DNA from: Streptomyces sp. RKAG293
Lineage (GTDB): Bacteria > Actinomycetota > Actinomycetes > Streptomycetales > Streptomycetaceae
DNA length: 64,000 bases
NCBI RefSeq assembly: GCF_023701745.1
Contig: NZ_JAJOZB010000001.1
Coordinates: 7,053,001 to 7,117,000 of the forward strand
Direction of reading: 5' to 3'
Under the pieces are notes generated by a model. That model had not been told where the DNA came from. It ran no database searches and saw only the letters and a program-made list of their open reading frames with translations. Positions 1-7,026 of the stretch are shown in pieces. A program made the translations under genes and the position numbers. The number at the start of each line of letters is the position of its first letter. Position 1 is the first letter of the stretch.

Positions 1-1025
1 ATGCCGCGGACGATGGCGAGGCCCAGCCCGGCCCCCGCGGGAGGCGTTCTGGCTCCGGTACCGCGCCAGCCGGTGTCGAAGACCCGGGGGAGGTCGTCGG
101 CGGGGATGCCGCCGCAGCCGTCGGTGACGGACAGGACCACGGAGTCGGCCTCGCGGTGCGCGGAGACGGCGACCGTTCCGTCGGCCGGGGTGCGGTGGAT
201 GGCGTTGGCGAGCAGATTCGCGAGCACCCGCGTCATCTCGCGGCCGTCGACCTCCACCGGAACGGACTCGACGCCGTCGCCGATCAGCCGGACCCCGTGC
301 TCGCGGGCCAGCGGATTGGCGCCGGCGATGGCGTCGCCCACGAGGTCGTAGACGGACATCCGGGACGGCACCAGGGCGAGCACTCCCGCCTGGATGCGGG
401 AGAGTTCGAAGAGATCGCCGACCATGCCGCTGAGGCGTTCCACCTCGGTCCTGATCTGCGCGTGGTAGCGCGCGGGGTCCTCCGCTATGCCGTCCTCCAG
501 CGCCTCGGCCATGGCGCGCAGCCCGGCGAGCGGGGTGCGCAGATCGTGCGAGATCCAGGCCACCAGCTCCCGGCGGGACGCCTCCAGCGCGCGTTCGCGC
601 TCCCGCGACGCGGCGAGCTTCGCGCTGGTGGCGGCCAGTTCGCGGCCCAGGTCGGCGAGTTCGGCGGTCGGCGGCCCGGCGGGCGCGGCGAAGATGTCGC
701 TGTCGCCGAAGTCGCGGGTGGCGCTCGCCAGCGCGCGGCTGCCCGCGACGACCCTGCGGCCGAGCAGCAGACTCACGCCCAGCGAGACGACGGCGGCCAT
801 CGCGCAGACCGTTATGACCACGCCGAGGTCGTGCGAGGACAGGAACATCGCCCAGGCGACCGAGAGCGTGCCGGCGAGCATCGCCGCCACGGTGACGGCG
901 GCGACCACCGCGAGCGACAGCGCCACCGACCGGTTCCGCAGCAGCCGCAGCGCCAGCGCGCCGAGGAGTCCGGCGGCCGCGGCGCCGACCGCCGCGTAGG
1001 CCGCGATCAGCAGGACGTCATGCAT
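1..1025 (-). CDS. Sensor histidine kinase (3' end outside window)
   Basis: Membrane sensor kinase of the OmpR-partner class that phosphorylates the response regulator encoded immediately upstream. The reading frame begins at ATG 1025, whose codons overlap the regulator stop (ATGCATGA), so the pair is translationally coupled. Two hydrophobic segments lie near residues 4-27 and 35-90. A linker follows, then the dimerisation box with WISHDLRTPL and the phospho-acceptor His near residue 160, then an HATPase domain with an N-box-like NLLANAIHRT and a G-box GLGLAI at the very edge. The last few residues are missing because the gene runs off the window. The short periplasmic loop suggests that an intramembrane or lipid-linked signal is sensed; that part is inference. 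Confidence 0.9.
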   Translation of the reverse strand, partial: MHDVLLIAAYAAVGAAAAGLLGALALRLLRNRSVALSLAVVAAVTVAAMLAGTLSVAWAMFLSSHDLGVVITVCAMAAVVSLGVSLLLGRRVVAGSRALASATRDFGDSDIFAAPAGPPTAELADLGRELAATSAKLAASRERERALEASRRELVAWISHDLRTPLAGLRAMAEALEDGIAEDPARYHAQIRTEVERLSGMVGDLFELSRIQAGVLALVPSRMSVYDLVGDAIAGANPLAREHGVRLIGDGVESVPVEVDGREMTRVLANLLANAIHRTPADGTVAVSAHREADSVVLSVTDGCGGIPADDLPRVFDTGWRGTGARTPPAGAGLGLAIVRG

Positions 1026-1800
1026 CGGGATTCACCGTTTCCTGTGCTGCCTCGTGTGCCGCCGGTTCCGCTCCCGCGGGCACGGGATCCGCGGGCGGAG
1101 TGCCCGGGGGCGGGTCGAAGCGGTAGCCGACGCCCCAGACCGTGCTGATCAGCAGCGGCCGGGCGGGATCGTCCTCGACCTTCTCGCGCAGCCGCCGCAC
1201 GTGCACGGTGACGGTCGACAGATCGCCGAACTCCCAGCCCCACACCCGCCGCATCAGCTCCTCGCGCCCCAGCACCCGCCCGGGATGCCGGAGGAAGAAC
1301 GCGAGCAGGTCGAACTCACGGATGGTCAGGGCGAGTTCCGTGCCGCCGTGGATGGCCCGCCGGGCGGCCGGGTCCAGGGCGAGCGGCCCCGACCGCAGCC
1401 AGGGGCCGGCGGGCGGCGGTGTCCCGGCGCGGCGCAGTACGGACTCCACGCGCAGTACGAGCTCGCGCGGGCTGAACGGCTTCGTGACGTAGTCGTCCGC
1501 GCCGACCTCCAGGCCGAGGATCCGGTCGTCCTGGTCGCCGCGGGCGGTCAGCATCACGACCGGGACGGGGCCGCGCTCGCGTATCCGCCGGCACACCTCC
1601 AGGCCGTCCAGACCGGGCAGCATCAGATCGAGGACGACGAGGTCCGGGCGGACGGCGGCGGCACGGGCCACCGCGGTGGGTCCGTCGGCGGCCCGGTCCA
1701 CGACGAAGCCGGCGCGCAGGAGGTACCCCGCGACGACTTCGGCGACGGTCGGATCGTCGTCCACGACGAGGATGCGGCGCTGTACGGGATCGGTGGTCAC
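1018..1800 (-). CDS. OmpR/PhoB-family response regulator
   Basis: A 260-residue two-domain regulator. The receiver domain occupies residues 9-120, with the acidic pocket VVDDD near 12-16 and the phospho-acceptor Asp near 58 in LVVLDLMLPG. The winged-helix DNA-binding domain covers about 145-230 and includes LTIREFDLLAFFL and VTVHVRRLREKVE. It is the first gene of the regulator-kinase pair and overlaps the kinase start. It is divergent from the glycosyltransferase operon at 1924. Motifs in that divergent promoter and in the one at 6.9 kb are candidate targets. The direct target assignment is inference. Confidence 0.93.
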   Translation of the reverse strand: MTTDPVQRRILVVDDDPTVAEVVAGYLLRAGFVVDRAADGPTAVARAAAVRPDLVVLDLMLPGLDGLEVCRRIRERGPVPVVMLTARGDQDDRILGLEVGADDYVTKPFSPRELVLRVESVLRRAGTPPPAGPWLRSGPLALDPAARRAIHGGTELALTIREFDLLAFFLRHPGRVLGREELMRRVWGWEFGDLSTVTVHVRRLREKVEDDPARPLLISTVWGVGYRFDPPPGTPPADPVPAGAEPAAHEAAQETVNPDA

Positions 1801-1860
1801 GCTTCGAGTCTGGCACCGAGCGGTGGGACCGGGCTCCCGGGCGGGGGCTCAGGAGGCCGA

Positions 1861-1878
1861 CGTCCGTGTTTCGTAAGG
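1861..1878 (-). promoter_or_regulatory. Candidate response-regulator box (copy 1)
   Basis: Read on the minus strand this is CCTTACGAAACACGGACG. It matches 15 of 18 positions of the duplicated element at 6929 and 6958. It lies in the 123-base divergent region between the response regulator and the glycosyltransferase operon. A related CGGAATG core lies a few bases away on the plus strand. Binding by the neighbouring OmpR-type regulator is inference. Confidence 0.5.
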
Positions 1879-1923
1879 ATCCAAAGTCCGGAATGTCGGT
1901 TTCTGCTTCATAGGGTGAGGAGC

Positions 1924-2700
1924 GTGACCAACCCAACGACACCGCCCGTCGACGTCGTACTGCCGTGCCTGGACGAGGCCGGTGCCCTGCCCTGGGTGCT
2001 GGAGCGCCTTCCGTCCGGCTGGCGCGCGATCGTCGTCGACAACGGCTCGACCGACGGTTCCGCCGACCTCGCCGCTTCCCTCGGAGCGACGGTGGTCCGC
2101 GAGCCGGTGCGGGGCTTCGGCGCCGCCTGCCACGCCGGACTGCTCGCCGCGACCGCCGACATCGTCTGCTTCTGTGACTGCGACGCCTCGCTCGACCCCG
2201 CCCTGCTGCCGTCCGTCGCGGACCCGGTGCTGCGGGGTGATCTCGACCTGGTGCTCGGCCGCCGCAGGCCGACCTCCCGTGGCGCCTGGCCGCCGCACGC
2301 CCGGGTCGCCAATCTCGAACTGGCCCGGCGGATCCGCCGCCGCACCGGCCTGCGGCTGCACGACCTCGGCCCGATGCGGGCCGCGAGGCGTACCGCGCTG
2401 CTCGGCCTGGAACTGGCCGACCGCCGGTCCGGCTACCCGCTCGAAATGCTGGTCCGGGCGGCCGACGCCGGCTGGCGGATCGCCGAGACCGACGTCCCGT
2501 ACGCGCCCAGAACCGGCCGCTCCAAGGTGACCGGCACCTGGCGCGGAACCTGGCAGGCGGTCCAGGACATGAGCGCCGTACTGCGGCAGCCGGCGCTCGG
2601 CACGGCGGCGCTCGGCACGGCGGCGGACGGCCGGACCGTCGAGGTCCCCGCGCCCGCGCAGCCCACCCGGGCCGTTCAAGCCGGTCAGGCCGCCCGATGA
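1924..2700 (+). CDS. Family 2 glycosyltransferase
   Basis: A 258-residue GT-A enzyme of the dolichyl-phosphate-mannose-synthase-like type. It begins VDVVLPCLDEAGALPWVLE, the nucleotide-sugar binding start of the family, followed by VDNGSTDGSA and the metal-binding acidic motif CDCDASLD near residues 80-87. The GTG start at 1924 was chosen because GGGTGAGGAG lies directly upstream. A much longer open frame upstream has no family similarity. It is the first gene of a three-gene operon with 4-base overlaps. It probably moves a sugar from a nucleotide donor to a lipid or polyprenyl carrier. The GT87-like membrane enzyme at 7027 could use the product; this is inference. Confidence 0.88.
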   Translation: MTNPTTPPVDVVLPCLDEAGALPWVLERLPSGWRAIVVDNGSTDGSADLAASLGATVVREPVRGFGAACHAGLLAATADIVCFCDCDASLDPALLPSVADPVLRGDLDLVLGRRRPTSRGAWPPHARVANLELARRIRRRTGLRLHDLGPMRAARRTALLGLELADRRSGYPLEMLVRAADAGWRIAETDVPYAPRTGRSKVTGTWRGTWQAVQDMSAVLRQPALGTAALGTAADGRTVEVPAPAQPTRAVQAGQAAR

Positions 2701-3404
2701 CCGGCGCTCCCGGCATGACGACGCTGCTGGTGATCGCCAAGGAGCCGGTACCGGGACGGGTCAAGACCCGGCTCACCCCGCCGTACTCGCCGCGGCAGGC
2801 GGCGGCGCTGGCCGAGGCGGCGCTCGCCGACACCCTCGACGCGGTGCTGCGCGCCCCGGCCCGCCGCCGGGTGCTGGTGCTCGACGGCGCGCCCGGTCCC
2901 TGGCTGCCGCCGGGCTTCGACATTGTTCCGCAGGCGTCCGGTGGCCTGGACGAGCGGCTGGCGGCGGCCTTCGCCGGCTGCGCCGGGCCCACGCTGCTGG
3001 TCGGCATGGACACTCCGCAGCTCACCCCGGACCTGCTGGAGCCGGCGCTGCGGCCGGACGCCTGGTCCGGCTGCGACGCGTGGTTCGGCCCGGCGGAGGA
3101 CGGCGGCTTCTGGGCGATCGGCCTCGCCGAGCCGGATCCCTCGCTGTTCCCCGGGGTGCCGATGTCGACGGACCGGACGGGCGAGATCCAGCGCCGCCGT
3201 CTCACCGAGGCCGGGCTGCGGGTCCGTGATCTGCCGGTGCTGCGCGATGTGGACACCGCCGCCGATGCCGCCGAGGTCGCCGGCATCGCACCCGGCTCAC
3301 GTTTCGCCGCCGCACTGCGGGCGGCCGACCTCCCACCAGGGCCTCTGAGGATCCTGCCGATGCCGGCGCGGCACGCCGCTGCCGGCCGGGCGGAGGCCCG
3401 ATGA
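2697..3404 (+). CDS. DUF2064 / TIGR04282 glycosyltransferase-like protein
   Basis: A 235-residue protein of the DUF2064 family, which has the nucleotidyltransferase-like GT-A fold related to CofC and MobA. The N-terminal LLVIAKEPVPGRVKTRLTP is the family signature. A second conserved stretch, LLVGMDTPQLTPDLLEPAL, and the GPAEDGGFWAIGL block follow. It overlaps the preceding glycosyltransferase by ATGA and is followed with another ATGA overlap by the methyltransferase. The biochemical reaction of this family is not established, so I give only the fold and the operon role in glycan or cofactor assembly. Confidence 0.85.
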   Translation: MTGAPGMTTLLVIAKEPVPGRVKTRLTPPYSPRQAAALAEAALADTLDAVLRAPARRRVLVLDGAPGPWLPPGFDIVPQASGGLDERLAAAFAGCAGPTLLVGMDTPQLTPDLLEPALRPDAWSGCDAWFGPAEDGGFWAIGLAEPDPSLFPGVPMSTDRTGEIQRRRLTEAGLRVRDLPVLRDVDTAADAAEVAGIAPGSRFAAALRAADLPPGPLRILPMPARHAAAGRAEAR

Positions 3405-4096
3405 CGCCGGTGGACGGCGCGACCGCGACGATCGCGCAGCGGCCCGAAGCCCCCGCCCCCGCTCCCTGGATCGACGACCCGTACGCGCACGCGATCCGTT
3501 CGGGACAGGGCCCGCTGTTCCTGCGCAGGGCCGACGGCTGGCTGCTGCCCCTGGACGTGGAGCGGTGGTGCGCGGCGCCCGACGCCGCCGACACCGCGCT
3601 GCTGTTCCGGTGCCGGCGCGGCCCGGTGCTCGACATCGGCTGCGGGCCCGGCCGGCTGGTGGCGGCAATCGCGGCCACCGGCGTACCGGCCCTCGGCGTG
3701 GACGTCAGCCCGGCCGCCGTGGCCCGCACCCGCGACATCGGGGGAGCGGTGCTGTGCCGGTCGGTCTTCGACCGGCTGCCCGCCGAAGGCCGCTGGGGCA
3801 CGGCGCTGCTGATCGACGGCAACGTCGGCATCGGCGGCGACCCGCGCGCCCTGCTCGCCCGGGTCGGCGAACTGGTCGCCCCCGGCGGCCGGCTGCTCGT
3901 CGAGGCGGCGGCCTACGATGTCGACGAGCGGTTCACCGTACGGGTGGAGGACGGCCGGGGACGGTACGGCCGGGACTTCCCCTGGGCGCGGCTGGGCGCG
4001 GCCGCGCTGCGGTCGGCCGCCGACAGCGCGGGCTGGACGACGGTCGAGGAGTGGTCCGTGGCCGGCCGGCACTTCGTGGAGCTGTGGCGCTGCTGA
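3401..4096 (+). CDS. Class I SAM-dependent methyltransferase
   Basis: A 231-residue methyltransferase with motif I VLDIGCGPGRLVAAI near residues 76-90, an acidic LGVDVSPAAV motif II and a later LLIDGNVGIGGDP loop. It is the last gene of the 1924-4096 operon and overlaps the DUF2064 gene by four bases, implying co-translation. The family does not reveal the substrate. The operon context suggests a sugar, lipid-linked sugar or related small molecule. The start at 3401 is preferred for the overlap and because the N-terminal region LRRADGWLLPLDVERW is typical of this family's lid. Confidence 0.88.
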   Translation: MTPVDGATATIAQRPEAPAPAPWIDDPYAHAIRSGQGPLFLRRADGWLLPLDVERWCAAPDAADTALLFRCRRGPVLDIGCGPGRLVAAIAATGVPALGVDVSPAAVARTRDIGGAVLCRSVFDRLPAEGRWGTALLIDGNVGIGGDPRALLARVGELVAPGGRLLVEAAAYDVDERFTVRVEDGRGRYGRDFPWARLGAAALRSAADSAGWTTVEEWSVAGRHFVELWRC

Positions 4097-4129
4097 GACC
4101 GGTGGCCGAGGACCGTCCCGGGCCGGCGC

Positions 4130-4999
4130 TCACGCCCACGTACGGTCCAGGAAGTCGGCGATCAGCGGTGCGATCTCCCCGACGCACTCCTCCAGCGCGA
4201 AGTGCCCGGTGTCGAACGAGTGCACCTCGGCGTCCGGCACATCGCGCAGGAACGCGTGCGCTCCGGCCTCCACGAAGATGGCGTCGCGGTTCCCCCACAG
4301 CACCAGCGTCGGCGGCTGGTGCTTGCGCAGCCAGGCCTGCCACCGCGGGTACAGCCCGACGTTGCTGTGGTAGTCGTAGGCCAGCTGGAGCTGGATCACG
4401 TCGCGCCCCGGCAGATCGAGGAAGTGCTGGTCGAGGAGCCAGCTCTCGGGGGGCACGGTGGACGCGTCGGTCGTGCCGCCCTCGTACTGGCCGCGGGTGA
4501 AGCCGGGGGTCAGCATCTGGCGCAGCCGCTCCTCGGAGCCCTCGGTCCCGGGGCGTTCGGCCACGAAGGCGCGGGCGATCGGGCTGAGCCCCTCCTCGTA
4601 CGCGTTGCCGTTCTGCACCACGAGCCCCGCGATCCACTCCGGGTGGCGGGCGGCGAGGCGGAAGCCGACCGGGGAGCCGAAGTCGAAGGCGTAGAGCGTG
4701 AAGCGGTGCAGGCCGAGGGCCTCGCAGAACCCCTCCACGACGTCGGCGAGCAGGTCGAAGGTGTAGGTGAGGGAGGCCGGCGCGTCGCTGTGCCCGAAGC
4801 CCGGGTAGTCGGGGGCGATCAGGTGGTATCGGCCGCCGAGCGCGTCGATGAGCCGCCGGTACTGGTGCGAGGCGGACGGGAAGCCGTGCAGCAGGAGCAG
4901 GGTCGGGGCGTCCGGGTCGCCGGCCTCGCGGTAGAAGACGCGTACGCCGTCCACGTCGGCGAACCGGTGTGCCACCCGGGGAAGTTCCAGAGCCGTCAT
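4130..4999 (-). CDS. Alpha/beta hydrolase, epoxide hydrolase / dehalogenase type
   Basis: A 289-residue single-domain alpha/beta hydrolase. HGFP at residues 39-42 gives the oxyanion region. The nucleophile elbow reads AFDFG with Asp at about residue 106, which places it with Asp-nucleophile enzymes such as epoxide hydrolases and haloalkane dehalogenases rather than Ser esterases. The acid is probably in LWGNRDAIF and the base in DTGHFALEE near the C-terminus. Start ATG 4999 is preferred over the longer frame because GGGAGG lies seven bases upstream. The extra leader sequence coincides with a perfect palindrome. The substrate is unknown. Confidence 0.9.
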   Translation of the reverse strand: MTALELPRVAHRFADVDGVRVFYREAGDPDAPTLLLLHGFPSASHQYRRLIDALGGRYHLIAPDYPGFGHSDAPASLTYTFDLLADVVEGFCEALGLHRFTLYAFDFGSPVGFRLAARHPEWIAGLVVQNGNAYEEGLSPIARAFVAERPGTEGSEERLRQMLTPGFTRGQYEGGTTDASTVPPESWLLDQHFLDLPGRDVIQLQLAYDYHSNVGLYPRWQAWLRKHQPPTLVLWGNRDAIFVEAGAHAFLRDVPDAEVHSFDTGHFALEECVGEIAPLIADFLDRTWA

Positions 5000-5013
5000 C
5001 GCGCGTGCCTCCC

Positions 5014-5048
5014 ATGTGTGTCGGCGGGACTGTTCCGCCGACACACAT
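5014..5048. promoter_or_regulatory. Perfect 14-bp inverted repeat, candidate operator
   Basis: The arm ATGTGTGTCGGCGG (5014-5027) is followed after seven bases by its exact complement CCGCCGACACACAT (5035-5048). It lies 15 bases upstream of the hydrolase start. A second, shorter inverted repeat, GCTAATGC (5049-5056) with GCATTAGC (5073-5080), abuts it. The pair could be an operator for a dimeric repressor or a leader hairpin. No regulator gene is adjacent. Confidence 0.55.
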
Positions 5049-5075
5049 GCTAATGCTTGAGTGGCTCTCTATGCA

Positions 5076-5495
5076 TTAGCTTTTGGGAAGGGAGCGAAAT
5101 CGGCGCAGCGCCGCCCATCCGGCCGCCAGAGCGGTGAGCACGGCCACCGCTCCCAGCACGATCAGCGTGTTGCGGGGATAGTCCAGCGGAAGCACCGACG
5201 GGTTGGACGTCGCGGCCGGCCGCAGCAGGAACGGCAGCGCCACGGCGGTCAGGCACGCCGCGGTGATCAGCCCGGCGCGCACCGGCCGCCGGAGGTGCGG
5301 CGGCAGCCACCGGGACAGCACCGCGCCGACCGCCAGGACCACCGGCGTCAGCACCGCGTCGTGCAGCACGATGGCGCCGGCCAGCCAGAACAGCACCTCG
5401 ACCGGCGCCTTCACCTGACGGTTCGTGAACAGCTGTACGGCGCCCAACCCCATCGCCGCCACACCCACCGCGCCGAGCGCGATACGCGCCTTCAT
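5076..5495 (-). CDS. Small membrane protein, four TM helices
   Basis: A 139-residue integral membrane protein of unknown function with about four hydrophobic segments: GAVGVAAMGLGAVQLF, EVLFWLAGAIVLHDAVLTPVV, a run rich in Leu and Ala near residue 70-90, and LIVLGAVAVLTALAAG. Start ATG 5495 is chosen because it overlaps the molybdoenzyme stop by ATGA and begins MKARIALG. The longer frame adds sequence inside the upstream gene. Co-transcription with the molybdopterin oxidoreductase suggests a membrane partner or accessory subunit. I do not recognise a named family. Confidence 0.8.
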   Translation of the reverse strand: MKARIALGAVGVAAMGLGAVQLFTNRQVKAPVEVLFWLAGAIVLHDAVLTPVVLAVGAVLSRWLPPHLRRPVRAGLITAACLTAVALPFLLRPAATSNPSVLPLDYPRNTLIVLGAVAVLTALAAGWAALRRFRSLPKS

Positions 5496-6883
5496 GCCAG
5501 CACCTCCAGCCGGGAGACCCACTTCGTCTGCAGCACACCCGGCCGGTTCGGCGCGATGATCCGGGCCGGGAAGCCGTGGTCGATGGAGAGCGGCGCGCCG
5601 TTCAGCGTCAGCGCCAGCAGCGTCAGCGGATCACGTGCGTACGTGGCGCCCATCTCCATCACCGAGTAGGCGCCGCCCTGCTGCAGGGACACCACCCTGA
5701 GCCGCGCCCCGCGCGGGGCGCCCGCCCGGTCCAGCAGATCACGCACCCGCACACCCTCCCAGTGCGCGCTCTTGCTCCAGCCCTCGACGCAGGCGATCGG
5801 CAGCAGCGAGGCGTGCTGCTCCAGGGCGCGCAGTTCGGGCAGCGTCAGCTCGTACGGTCGCGGCCCGGCGACCCGCAGCCGCCAGTCCGCCAGCCGGGCG
5901 GCGGTGATCCCGGCCGCCGCCGCGGTCTTGTTGACGGGCAGGCCCTGCGGGCCGTGGTCCGGATGCCGTGGCGCGAGCAGGTCGAAGTCCTTCAGCGGGG
6001 TGAAGGACTGCCCGACGGTCGTCAGTGTGACCGCGCCCACCGCCGCGCCGACCCCCAGCACGAACGCCCGCCGGTCCGGACCGTCCGCCGCGGGCAGTTC
6101 CACGGTGCCGCCCGACCGCCGCGACCAGTGCGCCGCGATGACGGGCGCCTTCACCGCCAGATGCAGCAGCAGCGCGCCGATCGCGACCCAGGCCAGCGCC
6201 CAGTGCACGGGCACGAAGTTCCACGGCCACGGGTACCACTGCAGGGTGTTCAGCAGCCCGGTGAGCAACTGCAGCAGCACCGTCCCGACCAGCACCGCGA
6301 TCGACAGCCGCTCCAGCGCCTTGCCGACCGACCTGGCCGGCGGCCAGGCGAAGAGCCGCGGGTACACCGTCCACAACTTCGCGAACAGCAGCGGGATCGC
6401 CGCGATGCCGGTCGCCACGTGCAGCCCCTGGGTGAGCCGGTACCCCCACGACGGGCGGCTGGGCAGCCGGTCCGCCGCCCAGTCCGGCGGGTGCTGCAGA
6501 TAGTGACTGACGAGGCCGGTCACGAAGCAGACCGCGATGGCCGCGCCCAGCGCGCGGCCGACGACCGTGGCCGTCCGCGCGTCGTGCAGCCGCCCGGTGA
6601 ACGCCCCCTCGCGCAGCGGGCCGCGGCGCAGCCACGCCGGCGGATCGGGGAGCGCGAGCCGCGCGCGGGGAGGAACGGGCGGACGGGTCGGCGGGGTACT
6701 CGGCACCGACGGGGTACTTGGTACCGGCGGGGTGCTCGGCGGCGGGGTACTCGGCACGGACGGAGTGCTGGGCGCCGGAGTGCTCGGCGCGCTGCCCCGG
6801 GAGCTCTTCTGCGGGTCGCTCGGCGGGTCGCTCCGGGGGCTCGGAGGCTTCGGGGGACGCTCCCCGTCTGATGGATTCTGCAT
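5492..6883 (-). CDS. Molybdopterin-dependent oxidoreductase with membrane b-type domain
   Basis: A 463-residue fusion. Residues 1-85 are a Pro/Ser/Thr-rich cytosolic tail with repeated STPSVPSTPP units. Residues 90-250 carry several membrane helices with His residues typical of a cytochrome b or ferric-reductase-like domain. The C-terminal third is a sulfite-oxidase/YedY-type molybdopterin domain with the probable Mo-ligating Cys at about residue 365 in ACVEGWSKS. DRRAFVLGVGAAVG precedes the extracytoplasmic domain. Start 6883 has GGAGG seven bases upstream. It heads a two-gene operon with the small membrane protein. The electron donor and substrate are unknown. Confidence 0.88.
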   Translation of the reverse strand: MQNPSDGERPPKPPSPRSDPPSDPQKSSRGSAPSTPAPSTPSVPSTPPPSTPPVPSTPSVPSTPPTRPPVPPRARLALPDPPAWLRRGPLREGAFTGRLHDARTATVVGRALGAAIAVCFVTGLVSHYLQHPPDWAADRLPSRPSWGYRLTQGLHVATGIAAIPLLFAKLWTVYPRLFAWPPARSVGKALERLSIAVLVGTVLLQLLTGLLNTLQWYPWPWNFVPVHWALAWVAIGALLLHLAVKAPVIAAHWSRRSGGTVELPAADGPDRRAFVLGVGAAVGAVTLTTVGQSFTPLKDFDLLAPRHPDHGPQGLPVNKTAAAAGITAARLADWRLRVAGPRPYELTLPELRALEQHASLLPIACVEGWSKSAHWEGVRVRDLLDRAGAPRGARLRVVSLQQGGAYSVMEMGATYARDPLTLLALTLNGAPLSIDHGFPARIIAPNRPGVLQTKWVSRLEVLA

Positions 6884-6928
6884 GCCTCCATCACACCCCC
6901 GACCAGGGCTCCGGCAGGGGAGGCGACT

Positions 6929-6977
6929 CCTTACGGAATGCGGACGCGCCGCCGAGACCTTACGGAATGCGGACGCG
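6929..6977 (+). promoter_or_regulatory. Duplicated 20-bp element, candidate regulator site
   Basis: CCTTACGGAATGCGGACGCG occurs at 6929-6948 and again, identical, at 6958-6977, with a 29-base period. The pair sits between the divergent molybdoenzyme and GT87-type genes. A close relative of the same element is at 1861-1878 in the other divergent promoter of this locus. Tandem direct repeats are typical targets of OmpR-family regulators. Which protein binds is inference. Confidence 0.6.
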
Positions 6978-7026
6978 GGGCCCGGCAGGAGCCCGCCGGG
7001 CGGCTCCGCCTGCCACGGTGGGCGGT

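Noticed and set aside
1316..4072. Very long minus-strand open frame over the glycosyltransferase operon
   Set aside because: It is Arg/Pro/Ala-rich shadow coding opposite three clear genes; its only real part is the response regulator, which is in another frame.
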